NCBI RefSeq assembly: GCF_014203795.1
Contig: NZ_JACHJU010000001.1
Span: forward strand, 434,001-498,000
Length of the DNA stretch: 64,000 nt
Source of the DNA: Streptosporangium album
GTDB lineage: Bacteria > Actinomycetota > Actinomycetes > Streptosporangiales > Streptosporangiaceae
Direction: 5' to 3'
Below, piece by piece: positions 50,104 through 62,581 of this stretch (position 1 is its first letter; every line of letters starts with the position of its first letter). A program made the position numbers and the translations under genes. The notes beneath the pieces are model-generated. The model made no database searches. It was not told the DNA's origin and saw only the letters and a list, made by a program, of their open reading frames with translations.

Positions 50104-51639
50104 ATGCTCAATACCCGCTATGCGCGCTCTGGAATGGTTTGTACGATTGATCACCTTGCCTCCAGGGCGGGCGTGGCCATGCTTGAGCGGGGTGGTTCGG
50201 CGGCTGACGCGGCGGTCGCGGCGAACGCCGTGCTCGCGGTGACCGCGCCGCACATGTGCGGGCTGGGCGGTGACCTGTTCGCGCTCGTCCACGACGGCAC
50301 CGGCACGCCCTCGGCGCTCAACGCGTCCGGGCGGGCCGGATCGGGCGCCGACCCCGAGCGGCTGCGCGCCGAGGGACACACCCGCATGCCGCACCGCCAC
50401 GACATCCGTTCGGCCCCGGTGCCCGGCTGCGCGGACGGCTGGCTGGCCCTGCACGGCCGGTACGGCAGGCTGCCGATGGCCGAGGTGCTGGCACCGGCGA
50501 TCGGGCACGCCCGGGACGGGTTCCCCGCCTCGCCGCTGATGGTGCCCGGCCTGGAGACGGTCGGCCCTCTGTGCGAGGACTTCGCCGCGGCCCGGCAGGC
50601 CGGTGACCTGATCCGGCGTCCCGGGGTCGCGCGGGCACTGGAGGCGCTGACGGGCGGACGGGACGGGTTCTACCTCGGCGAGTTCGGCGAGGGGCTGCTC
50701 GCGGTCGGCGCCGGCGAGTACACCGAGGACGACCTGGCCAAGGACGGCGCGGAATGGGTGGACCCGCTCCGGGCTCGGGCCTTCGGGCACGACGTGTGGA
50801 CGATGCCGCCCAACTCCCAGGGATACCTGCTACTGCTCGCCCTCGGCATCGCCGAGGGGCTCGATCTGCCCGCCGACCCGGCCGACCCGCTCTGGGCGCA
50901 TCTGCTGGTGGAGGCCGCGCGGCTGGCCGGGCACGACCGGCCGGAGGTGCTGTTCGAGGGTGCGTCCGTCGACGAGGTGCTGGGGTCGGCCGCCGCACGC
51001 CGTACCCTGATCGACCCCGCCGGCCGGATCGCGGTGCGCGACCTCACCGCGCCGGGCGACACCACCTACCTGTGCGTGGTGGACGGCGACGGCATGGGCG
51101 TCTCCCTGATCCAGTCGAACGCCGCCGGCTTCGGCAGCCTGGTCTTCGAGCCCCGCACCGGTATCAACCTGCACAACCGGGGCATCGGGTTCTCCCTGGT
51201 CCCGGGCCACCCCGCCGAGTACGGTCCCGGCCGCCGCCCGCCGCACACCCTCGTCCCCGCCCTGGTCACCCGCGCCGACGGGTCCCTCCGCTCGGTCGTG
51301 GGCACCATGGGCGGCGACGCCCAGCCGCAGATCCTGCTCCAGGTCCTGACCCGCCTGCTCGCCCACGACCAGGCGCCCGGTGAGGCCATCGGCGCCGCCC
51401 GGTGGCGGCTGGCCTCCGGTACCGGTTTCGACACCTGGGACACCCCCGACCAGGCCGTGGTCGAGATCGAGGACGGCGGCCCGTGGAGCGACGGTCTGCG
51501 CGACCGGGGACACCCCGTCGGCGCCATGCCGTACGGCTCCTCCTTCGGCCACGCCCACCTGATCGACGTGCTGCCCTCGGGCGTCCTGGCCGGGGCGGCC
51601 GACCCTCGGTCGATCATCGGGGCGGCCGCGGGACTCTGA
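50104..51639 (+). CDS. Gamma-glutamyltransferase family protein
   Basis: This protein of 511 residues has an N-terminal SRAGVAMLERGGSAADAAVA region (large subunit) and the nucleophile motif GDTTYLCVVDGDG, where Thr at about residue 320 is the autoprocessing and catalytic Thr. VSLIQSNAAGFGSLVFEP and GGDAQPQILLQVLTRLL also fit. It lacks a signal peptide, so it is probably cytoplasmic, unlike glutathione-degrading enzymes; other members act on gamma-glutamyl antibiotics or acyl-peptides. ATG 50104 has little ribosome-site support. Confidence 0.87.
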   Translation: MLNTRYARSGMVCTIDHLASRAGVAMLERGGSAADAAVAANAVLAVTAPHMCGLGGDLFALVHDGTGTPSALNASGRAGSGADPERLRAEGHTRMPHRHDIRSAPVPGCADGWLALHGRYGRLPMAEVLAPAIGHARDGFPASPLMVPGLETVGPLCEDFAAARQAGDLIRRPGVARALEALTGGRDGFYLGEFGEGLLAVGAGEYTEDDLAKDGAEWVDPLRARAFGHDVWTMPPNSQGYLLLLALGIAEGLDLPADPADPLWAHLLVEAARLAGHDRPEVLFEGASVDEVLGSAAARRTLIDPAGRIAVRDLTAPGDTTYLCVVDGDGMGVSLIQSNAAGFGSLVFEPRTGINLHNRGIGFSLVPGHPAEYGPGRRPPHTLVPALVTRADGSLRSVVGTMGGDAQPQILLQVLTRLLAHDQAPGEAIGAARWRLASGTGFDTWDTPDQAVVEIEDGGPWSDGLRDRGHPVGAMPYGSSFGHAHLIDVLPSGVLAGAADPRSIIGAAAGL

Positions 51640-51678
51640 CCGGGGGATTTACGGCCGCAGAACGGGTAGGGCGGCGAT

Positions 51679-51996
51679 ATGAGTGAAATGCCCGCAGACC
51701 GCAAGGGTCTGAGCGACGAGCAGGCGGTCGAGGTCGAGGAGTGGACCGACGACCTCGGTCTCCACCACGAGATCCGTGAGGAGGCCCCCGGACACCAGGA
51801 CACCCTCGACGAGCGCCTCTGGCGCGAGGCCCCGGACCGCGGCCGCGTTCCGCGCGAGGAGAGCCACCGTCTGGTGGCGCCGGACAAGGGCATCGGGCCG
51901 GACGAGACGTCCGAGGAGTATGCCGAGGACGTCGGCGCCGACAACGGCGACCTGTCAGCCGAGGAACGCGCCATCCACATCGACCCCAACGCCTGA
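51679..51996 (+). CDS. DUF5709-like small acidic protein
   Basis: This protein of 105 residues is hydrophilic and acidic, with repeating short patterns (HQDTLDERLWREAPDRGRVP, HRLVAPDKGIGPDETSEEYA, EDVGADNGDLSAEERAIHID). These match a small actinobacterial family that I recall as DUF5709. It is probably disordered; its role is unknown. It lies 40 bp after the gamma-glutamyltransferase gene in the same direction. Confidence 0.7.
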   Translation: MSEMPADRKGLSDEQAVEVEEWTDDLGLHHEIREEAPGHQDTLDERLWREAPDRGRVPREESHRLVAPDKGIGPDETSEEYAEDVGADNGDLSAEERAIHIDPNA

Positions 51997-52138
51997 CGCG
52001 GGACCACGGTCCCGCCGGCCGCCGGCGGGTCCCGTGGCGACGCCCTCGGGTCGCGGCGGCCTCCGGCCCCGGCTCGCGAGCATGCCGACCAGTGGAAACT
52101 GGGCCGGCCCGGGGCCGCGTCGACGGCGCTCCGGGACG

Positions 52139-52798
52139 TCAGCCGGACGACTTGGCGGTCAGCCCCGCGACCAGGGCGTGCAGGTCGCCGACGACGTGGT
52201 CGGCGTCGGCGGCCTCCGGCCGGGCGGCATGGAGGTGGCCCCAGGGACCCCGGCGGATCAGGGCGGTCCGCATCCCGGCCGCGCGGGCGGGCCGGACGTC
52301 GTTGTCGAGCCGGTCGCCCACATAGAGGATCTCGCCGGGCTCCCGCCCCGAGACTGCCACGACCTTGGCGAAGAAGGCGGGGTCGGGCTTGGAGACGCCC
52401 CAGCCGTCGGAGGTGTGGATCGCGTCGACGGGCAGGTCCATCGCGGCCAGCGCGCCATAGGCCTGCGGGGGCTGGTTGCCCGCGATGATCAGCTCGTATC
52501 CGAGGCCGCGCAGCGCGGCCAGGCCGGGCCGTACGTCCGGGTAGAGGTCGTCGGCGTCGAAGTTCACCCGGAGCCCGTCAGGATCGTCGCGCTTCCATGC
52601 CTCCTGCTCCGCCTCGACGTCGAACCCCGGCCTGACGATCTGGAAGGCTTCCTCGAAGGACCTGTCCAGCGCTGCCATACCGCCCAGCACGCCGAGCATG
52701 GTGAACCGGGTGACGCCGAGCCGGTCGGCCCAGCGTGACCAGATCCGCGTCTCGTCGATCAGCGTCTCCCCGACGTCGAACACCAGCGCCCTGACCAC
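52139..52798 (-). CDS. HAD-superfamily hydrolase
   Basis: This protein of 219 residues has motif I DVGETLID (a Gly and Glu replace the usual second acid region, as in many HAD enzymes of the YfnB/DL-haloacid type), motif II in IIAGNQPPQ, and motifs III and IV in KPDPAFFAKV and ILYVGDRLDNDV. It hydrolyses a small phosphorylated metabolite. GTG 52798 follows GAGGGGGAGATT, which favours it over the ATG at 52822. Confidence 0.85.
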   Translation of the reverse strand: MVRALVFDVGETLIDETRIWSRWADRLGVTRFTMLGVLGGMAALDRSFEEAFQIVRPGFDVEAEQEAWKRDDPDGLRVNFDADDLYPDVRPGLAALRGLGYELIIAGNQPPQAYGALAAMDLPVDAIHTSDGWGVSKPDPAFFAKVVAVSGREPGEILYVGDRLDNDVRPARAAGMRTALIRRGPWGHLHAARPEAADADHVVGDLHALVAGLTAKSSG

Positions 52799-52939
52799 AA
52801 TCTCCCCCTCTGTTCGGCTCACCGATCCTATGCAGTACGGCCGGGCCAGACCGAACCCGCCGAAGCGGAACGGCGTGCAGGGGGGCCGTGACCGTGCGCA
52901 TATCTCTCACGCCTGAGGGAATTCGATGGCACACTTAGA

Positions 52940-52955
52940 GTGTCTGTTCGGACAC
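52940..52955. promoter_or_regulatory. Operator-like dyad GTGTC-N6-GACAC
   Basis: GTGTC and GACAC flank TGTTCG, 16 bp upstream of the Uma2 start. It sits where a repressor of this gene would bind; no cognate regulator can be named. Confidence 0.3.
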
Positions 52956-52970
52956 GAATAGGCACAGTCG

Positions 52971-53625
52971 ATGGTGATGACAGCACAAGGACGACTTCCC
53001 CGGCACACCTCCCAGGAGAACCCGCCACCACCTCACCCGGCGAGAGAGCTCTTCGAGTCCCTTCCTTCCACCTTCCGCCTCCGGGCCGAGATCATCGACG
53101 GGAACCTCCTCTTGCGCCCATCCGGAACCCCTCAGCACGCCCGCATCGCCAGACGCCTCAGCAGAGCACTGATTCCGGTCGAAGACGCGAACGGATGGGA
53201 GAGCTTCTCAGGGGACGTCGACATCTGCATCGAGGGTCCACGTGACACCGTGATCCCCGGCTACTGCCTGGTCCGCGCGGACGCCCCGCTCTGGGGTGAC
53301 CGGGAGATCCTCTCCTCAGGGCTGATCATGGTGGCCGAGGTCGTCCCACCCGGCAGCATGGAGACAGACCGCGCTACAGAGCCCCGGATCTATGCGGGGT
53401 GCGGCATCCCGATCATGCCGATCATCGACCCGGTCGTCTCTCCGCCGATGGTCACCGTCCTCAGCGACCCCGAGGACGGTGCCTACCGGACCATGGCCCA
53501 CACCGAGATCGGCAAGCCGGTCCGGATCCCCGCCCCCGTCGACTTCGACCTGGACACCTCGATCTTCCTGTGGTCCCCGTCGGACCCGTGCTCCCCCGCC
53601 CCGGGGCCCGAACCGTCGGCGGGAC

Positions 53626-53642
<17 letters not shown>
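52971..53642 (+). CDS. Uma2-family putative endonuclease (DUF820)
   Basis: This protein of 223 residues has the Uma2/PD-(D/E)xK pattern: RLRAEIIDGNLLLRPSGTP, VDICIEGPRDTVIPGYCLVR (pattern V-D-x-x-I-x-G/E with PD replaced by PG) and VAEVVPPGSMETD, with the E of the ExK core but no obvious Lys at the usual place. The 'PDL' of active members is replaced, so activity is doubtful. These proteins are abundant in actinomycetes and of unclear role. Its 3' end overlaps the hrpA end by 17 bp tail-to-tail. Confidence 0.78.
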
Positions 53643-57540
<3,898 letters not shown>

Positions 57541-57701
57541 ACTGCTTCCAGAGTACTTTCAGCCCGCAAGTCAGGAGCCAACCGCCCATCGTGCCCGACC
57601 CTCCGCACGACCGCATCCCAATTTGAAGCGCCCTCCACGGCCGAAGCCGAAAACTCCCGATGTGTTCGACCGGAAACCCTCAGATCGCTAAGGTCGGCTC
57701 C

Positions 57702-57949
57702 GTGGACGAGATCACCGGTGTCGGGCGGCTGCTGGACGGCGCGCGCGCCACGATCCGCCGCCTGCACCCGATGGAGGCGTGGCAGGCCGCCCGCCGGGGG
57801 CCATCATCGTGGACACCCGCCCCGAGTTCCAGCGCCGTACGGCCGGCGAGGTTTCCGGGGCCGTCGTCGTCGAACGCAACCATCTGGAGTGGCGGCTCGA
57901 CCCCGGCTCCGACGCCCGGATCCCGGAGGCCGGCTCCCCTCCCGTCTGA
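57702..57949 (+). pseudogene. Rhodanese-like protein, frameshifted and truncated
   Basis: A GTG at 57702 opens VDEITGVGRLLDGARATIRR and MEAWQAARRG. After the G run near 57797 the sense continues one frame away as AIIVDTRPEFQRRTAGEVSG and VVVERNHLEWRLDPGSDARI, the start of a rhodanese domain. It stops at 57949, before the active-site Cys loop would be reached. One extra G would restore the frame at the first lesion, but the protein would still end about 45 residues early. Both lesions would make it inactive. Confidence 0.65.
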
Positions 57950-58083
57950 GCCGCCGCCTCCCCACCGGCCCGCGGACGGCGCCGGGCGGGAGGACCTCTC
58001 ATGCGCCGCGTCCGCGGACGCGGGAAGGGTCCCCTGCCGCAGTGCGGCCGGGGACCCTGCTCGGAACGGTTGACGGACGGTGG

Positions 58084-60387
58084 TTACGGAAGGGCGGGGT
58101 AGGCGTTCTTGAGCAGCTCACGGAACTGCGCGGAGAACCACTGCCCGGAGAGTGGGGCGTTCGGCAGGGAACCGGTCAGGTTGTTGCCGTTGCGCTCGTT
58201 GCCGGTGTAGGTCGGGTCGCACATCCGGTCGAAGCCCTTGCCCTCGTCGTTGGGGATGAGCGAGCTGGAGCCGTCGGACTCGCCCGGGGGCTTGATCCAG
58301 ACGTAGGCGTCCAGGCCGGCGGCGGGGCTGGCCTGCGGGCGCTCGCCGAGGCCGGCGCCGCTCTGGTTGCACCAGTTGCCGGCGTGGATGCGACGGTCCA
58401 CCCGCGACTGGTCGACGAAGGTGTTCATGTCGGTGGAGGTGCTGGGAGCGGCCGGACGGGCCGTGCCGCCCCACCCGTTGCGGGAGGTGTCGATCAGCAT
58501 GCCGAGGCCGGACTTGAAGCCCTTCTGGATGAGCAGGGTGCGGAACGCCTGGGCGTAGGAGAGCTCGTCGACGTAGAAGTTCCAGTCGACCCACCGCGAC
58601 TGGCGGACCGTCTGGCCGTTGACCGTGCTGTTGATGGTGAAGTTCGGCTCCTTCAGAGCCGAGTAGTTGGCGGTGTTGGTGATGAAACCGTCGACGCTGT
58701 CGAAGCCGGCCGCGGTGCCGGAGACCGTGCTGGCGAACAGGTCGGCCGAGGGGCCGAAGTTGGTGTCCCAGCCCAGCCAGCCGTGGTGTCCGGCGTCGAT
58801 GTAGGTGTAGACGTTGTTGATCGCGTGCAGCTTGTCGAGGGCGTACCTGACGCCGTTGACGTAGGCGCCGCTGTCCTTGGCCTCCTGGCACTTGGCCACG
58901 TTGAGGTTGGTGATCAGGTTGGGCAGCGAGTCGATCTCGATGACCGTCGCGATCCGGAGCGCGGCGTACTTCGACTCCTTCATGATCGCGGCGATCGGGT
59001 CGATGTACTCGGTCTTGTAGCGGTTCAGACCGTTCTGGGCGATGAGTAGCTCACCGTTGGAGGCCAGCGCCGAGCAGTCGCGGTTCGGCAGGTTGTAGAT
59101 GACGAACTGGATCGTCAGCGGCTTGCTGCCGTTGGCCGCGTCCTGCTTGAGGGCCTCGTCCAGGTGGGCGCGGAGCCCCTTGGCCGAGGCGGTTCCCTCG
59201 ATGGCGGCGATGCGGTCCAGCCACACGCCGGTCGAGATGTTGGCCACCGCGGAGCCGCCCGGCTCCGCCGCGGCCTTCGCCGACCAATCGGGATTGACGT
59301 AGCCGGTGGCCCCGGCGTACGGGTTCTCGACGTGCTCGCCGGTCGGCGGGGTGCCGTCGTCGTCCTCCTCGGTCGCGGTGACGGAGACGCCGGTGTGCCC
59401 GGTGGCCGCGGCCGCGATGGTGGCGGTGCCGTTGGTCGCGTCGGCGTCCTGCGCGGCCGAGACGGTCACGTTCTGCGCCGTGTTCCAGTTGGCGGTCGTG
59501 AAGGTCAGCGTGGAGGGCGAGATGGTGATGTCGGCGTCACCGGTCTTGGTCAGGTTGACCGTGACGTTGCCGGTGGGCGCCTTGCTGAGCCTGAAGCCCA
59601 CCGTCTTGGAACTGCCCTCGGGAACGCTGACCGAGGTCGCCGAGGCGACGATCGACGCGGTGCCGGTGTCGGAGCCCACGGTGAAGGGGACCGCGGTGCT
59701 CTCCTTGGACAGGACCGGGGACCCGTTGTCGTAGGCCTTGGCCGTGGCGGTGTGGCTGCCCGCCGCCACGCCCGTCGCGGGGTAGCTGTACGGGGCCGAG
59801 GTGTCGGTGTTGACCAGTGCGCCGTCGACGTAGAACTCGACCTTGCTGACCGCGCCGTCGTCACCGGCCGTCGCCGCGAGCGGTACGGCGGAGCCCGCCG
59901 GAATGGAGGCGCCGCTCACCGGGCTGGTCAGGCTGACCGTCGGAGCCTGGTTGGCCGGCGGCTGCCCGCCGCAGGTGACGCCGTTGACCGTGAAGGCGGT
60001 GGGCTTGGGGTTGCTCCCACTCCACGACCCGTTGAAGCCGATGCTGGTCGACGCGCCGGTGGCGAGAGCGCCGTTCCAGTCCAGGTTCTTGGCGGTGACC
60101 TGGTTGCCGCTCTGGCTCCAGGTCGCCGACCAGCCCTGCTGGAGCTGCTGGTTGCCGGGGAAGGCGAAACCGAGAGTCCAGCCGGTGAGCGCGTCACCGA
60201 GGTTCTTGAGCGTGACGTTGGCGGTGAACCCGCCCTGCCAGTCGTTGGTGCTGTAGGCGACGTCGCACGAGACTGCGGCGTGCGCTGTGGCGGCCTGCCC
60301 GGCGGCGAGACCGGTGGCGGCCACGAGCAGGGCCGCCGTGGTCACCGCCCGGGTGCGCCACGCGTGACGGCGCGGATGAGCTCTCAT
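58084..60387 (-). CDS. Secreted GH6 cellulase with CBM2 and two accessory beta domains
   Basis: This protein of 767 residues has a twin-Arg-like basic N terminus and signal peptide (TTAALLVAATGLAAGQAATA). Four domains follow. A CBM2 cellulose-binding module lies at about 38-140 (CDVAYSTNDWQGGFTANVTL, surface Trp residues). An Ig-like domain lies at about 150-240 (VPLAATAGDDGAVSKVEFYV), and a Calx-beta-like domain at about 243-345 (VSVPEGSSKTVGFRLSKAPT). The GH6 catalytic domain occupies about 355-767 (FVIYNLPNRDCSALASNGEL, EIDSLPNLITNL, YIDAGHHGWLGWDTN). It releases cellobiose or cuts inside cellulose chains. A perfect CelR/CebR box stands 24 bp before the ATG, so cellobiose should induce it. 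Confidence 0.9.
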   Translation of the reverse strand: MRAHPRRHAWRTRAVTTAALLVAATGLAAGQAATAHAAVSCDVAYSTNDWQGGFTANVTLKNLGDALTGWTLGFAFPGNQQLQQGWSATWSQSGNQVTAKNLDWNGALATGASTSIGFNGSWSGSNPKPTAFTVNGVTCGGQPPANQAPTVSLTSPVSGASIPAGSAVPLAATAGDDGAVSKVEFYVDGALVNTDTSAPYSYPATGVAAGSHTATAKAYDNGSPVLSKESTAVPFTVGSDTGTASIVASATSVSVPEGSSKTVGFRLSKAPTGNVTVNLTKTGDADITISPSTLTFTTANWNTAQNVTVSAAQDADATNGTATIAAAATGHTGVSVTATEEDDDGTPPTGEHVENPYAGATGYVNPDWSAKAAAEPGGSAVANISTGVWLDRIAAIEGTASAKGLRAHLDEALKQDAANGSKPLTIQFVIYNLPNRDCSALASNGELLIAQNGLNRYKTEYIDPIAAIMKESKYAALRIATVIEIDSLPNLITNLNVAKCQEAKDSGAYVNGVRYALDKLHAINNVYTYIDAGHHGWLGWDTNFGPSADLFASTVSGTAAGFDSVDGFITNTANYSALKEPNFTINSTVNGQTVRQSRWVDWNFYVDELSYAQAFRTLLIQKGFKSGLGMLIDTSRNGWGGTARPAAPSTSTDMNTFVDQSRVDRRIHAGNWCNQSGAGLGERPQASPAAGLDAYVWIKPPGESDGSSSLIPNDEGKGFDRMCDPTYTGNERNGNNLTGSLPNAPLSGQWFSAQFRELLKNAYPALP

Positions 60388-60411
60388 TCGTAATCATCTC
60401 CAGGACGAGGG

Positions 60412-60425
60412 TGGGAGCGCTCCCA
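60412..60425. promoter_or_regulatory. CelR/CebR operator TGGGAGCGCTCCCA
   Basis: A perfect 14-bp palindrome lies 25 bp upstream of the GH6 start codon. The same sequence is the published binding site of CelR in Thermobifida and CebR in Streptomyces, LacI-family repressors released by cellobiose. Its place between the probable promoter and the start codon fits repression. Confidence 0.85.
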
Positions 60426-60723
60426 TAGTCCGGATGTTTCGGGCGTGTGTACAGCTTGTTGCACGCCGCGGGCACTTCGCCAGGACTGTCCCCGCCCCTG
60501 ACCTCACCGAATGCTTTTCTGGTTCGATGAAAGTTTCAAAGGCCCCGGGTCCGCCCCAGACGGCGGAGCCCGCGAGAGACCGACGATCGCCGGACTCGCC
60601 GGACTCCGGACGGCCCGGCCGCGGGGCCTCCGCCGAACGGAGCCTCTCCCACCGGACACGTCATCTCAGGCGGGTCGGGTGCGCCGGCGCCGGGCTTCCC
60701 GGTACGGGCCGCGTGACGACGCC
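60426..60723. other. Intergenic region, promoter of GH6 gene
   Basis: No coding sequence was recognised. The region holds the upstream promoter DNA of the GH6 gene and the 3' flank of the glucokinase gene. Several short GC-rich hairpins are present but none is convincing as a terminator. Confidence 0.35.
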
Positions 60724-61458
60724 CTACTGCTCGGCGGCGGCCATGGCGGCGCCCACGATGCCGGCCTCGTTCTGGAGGGTGGCCGGCACGACGTGCGTGC
60801 GCACCTCCACCTTGGGCAGGAACTTGTCCGACTTCTTGCTGACCCCACCCCCGAGGATGATCAGCGAGGGGGAGAACAGCGCCTCCACATGCTGCAGATA
60901 CTCCTCGACCCGGCCCGCCCATTTGTTCCAGCTCAGATCGCGGTCCTCGCGTGCGTGGTCCGAGGCCCGCTTCTCCGCGTCCTTGCCCCTGATCTCCAGG
61001 TGCCCGAGTTCGGTGTTGGGCACCAGGCGGCCGTCGACGAACAGGGCGCTGCCGATCCCGGTGCCGAAGGTCAGCATCAGCACCACTCCTGCCCTGCCGC
61101 GGCCCGCGCCGACCGCCATCTCGGCCATCCCCGCCGCGTCGGCGTCGTTGAGCACGATCACCGGCAGCCCCGTCGCCTTGGTGAACAGTGCCCGCGCGTC
61201 CTCGCCGATCCACGACTGATCCACATTCGCGGCCGACCTCGTGACCCCGTCCACCACGATCCCGGGAAAGGTCACACCGACCGGCCCGGTCCAGGAGAAG
61301 TGCTCGACGATCTGCGCGACCACCGCGGCGACCGCCTTGGGGTCGGCGGGAACCGGCGTCGGGATCCGCAGACGCTCCCGGGTCAGCTCTCCTCTGGCGG
61401 TGTCCACCGGCGCACCCTTGATCCCTGACCCACCGATGTCGATTCCCAGTGCTTCCAT
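60724..61458 (-). CDS. ppgK: Polyphosphate glucokinase (ROK family)
   Basis: This protein of 244 residues has the phosphate loop IDIGGSGIKGAPVD, the catalytic-Asp motif VIVLNDADAAGMAEM and TFGTGIGSALFVDG, as in PpgK of Mycobacterium and other actinobacteria. It phosphorylates glucose using polyphosphate or ATP. ATG 61458 is preceded by GGAGGTGG. It lies next to the GH6 cellulase gene in the same direction, so glucose released from cellulose could be trapped as glucose-6-phosphate, although no CelR box was seen before it. Confidence 0.88.
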   Translation of the reverse strand: MEALGIDIGGSGIKGAPVDTARGELTRERLRIPTPVPADPKAVAAVVAQIVEHFSWTGPVGVTFPGIVVDGVTRSAANVDQSWIGEDARALFTKATGLPVIVLNDADAAGMAEMAVGAGRGRAGVVLMLTFGTGIGSALFVDGRLVPNTELGHLEIRGKDAEKRASDHAREDRDLSWNKWAGRVEEYLQHVEALFSPSLIILGGGVSKKSDKFLPKVEVRTHVVPATLQNEAGIVGAAMAAAEQ

Positions 61459-61619
61459 GACATCCACCTCCTGCTCCGGGCTCCTTCCCCGTGACAGGCC
61501 GCTGATGCCCATCCGTGATCCTCCGCGATCCGCTGATACCGATCTGCAGTGAGCGGTCAACCCGGCTGAAAGCGGTCCATCACAGACTGCGGACATCACA
61601 GCGGGAAAGGACCCCTCCG

Positions 61620-62111
61620 ATGACACCTCTGCGCACCGCAACCGGCCTCGCCCTGGCCGCCGTCCTCGTCTCGATCGCCCCATCTGCCGCACAGGCCGCA
61701 GCCGGTCCCGCCGACACCACCGCGGCCAAGACCACCCAGTGGGGCCCCACCTACTCCCCCGGCCGCAAGGCCAAGGCCCTCGGCTCTCTGACGGCCTCGG
61801 ACGAGGACCATGAGGACATCCCCGCCGCCGGGACCGTCCGGATCTCCGGCAGGCTCCACGACCTGACCCGCAAGGGCACCGCCTGCGGATGGGCGGTCTT
61901 CCGCGTCACCTACCGGACCCCGGACGGGAACCTGCCGTTCAGGCACCGCAGCGTCAGCACCTGCTCGTACGGCACGTCCAAGCCGTTCGCCTTCGCCTAC
62001 CACGACGTCTACGAGGTCGAGCTCAAGGTCTGCGCCGAGCCCAAGGCCGCCAAGCCGTCACTCACCTGCCTCTACGCCGGCACCTGGAAGGTGCTCTACG
62101 TGTCCAGCTGA
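61620..62111 (+). CDS. Secreted protein of unknown function
   Basis: This protein of 163 residues has a clear signal peptide (TATGLALAAVLVSIAPSAAQ, cleaved near AQA). The mature part is a beta-rich domain with three or four Cys (GTACGWAVFRVTY, SVSTCSYGTS, LKVCAEPKA, LTCLYAGTW) that could form disulphides. I do not recognise the family. GAAAGGA precedes ATG 61620. It is divergent from ppgK. Confidence 0.7.
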   Translation: MTPLRTATGLALAAVLVSIAPSAAQAAAGPADTTAAKTTQWGPTYSPGRKAKALGSLTASDEDHEDIPAAGTVRISGRLHDLTRKGTACGWAVFRVTYRTPDGNLPFRHRSVSTCSYGTSKPFAFAYHDVYEVELKVCAEPKAAKPSLTCLYAGTWKVLYVSS

Positions 62112-62182
62112 GCGCGAGGCCTCCTCCCCCGGCAGGCCACGGCGGACCTCTCCGGCCGGGGGCCTTTCGGGACTACCGCGAC

Positions 62183-62222
62183 GGGGAGGGGATCACCCGG
62201 GCGGCCGGGTGATCCCCTCCCC
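62183..62222 (+). terminator. Terminator of the secreted-protein gene
   Basis: GGGGAGGGGATCACCCGG (62183-62200) and its exact complement (62205-62222) form an 18-bp stem with a four-base loop, 71 bp after the stop codon. No T-run is present. Confidence 0.75.
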
Positions 62223-62252
62223 AGGAGGGCCGACGCTCCGGCCCGTGCGCCA

Positions 62253-62345
62253 TCAGCCCTCAGCGGCGGCGACACGACGCCGGCGGTGGAGACGGACGGC
62301 CAGGGCGAAGCCGCCCAGAAGCAGCGCGACCAGCCCCCCGATTTC
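62253..62345 (-). pseudogene. C-terminal membrane-anchor fragment of a lost exported protein
   Basis: The minus strand reads IGGLVALLLGGFALAVRLHR followed by RRRVAAAEG and a stop, a single membrane helix plus a basic tail, as at the end of actinomycete surface proteins. An in-frame stop lies just upstream, so only the last 30 codons remain. Between here and the LacI gene (62346-62581) no gene was seen. Confidence 0.4.
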
Positions 62346-62581
62346 GCCCTTCTACCCACCTTCGGCACCCCATAGTGGGACGTGCCTGAAGCGATCGACC
62401 ACTGGGCGGCCCGGAACCCGGCCGCTCAGCACGGACCGCAGCAAGCATTCGCAATCAGGGAGTAGACAAACGCAAGAAAATGACCACTCATCGCGAAATC
62501 ACCGGCAGACGCGAGGACGGAGCACCCGTTCCCCGACGAAGGCCGCGCGGGCCCTCGCGATGGGAACCCACACGATCCGCC

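Noticed and set aside
57797..57801. The rhodanese frameshift as a programmed frameshift
   Set aside because: There is no slippery heptamer or downstream structure, and the protein also lacks its C-terminal half.
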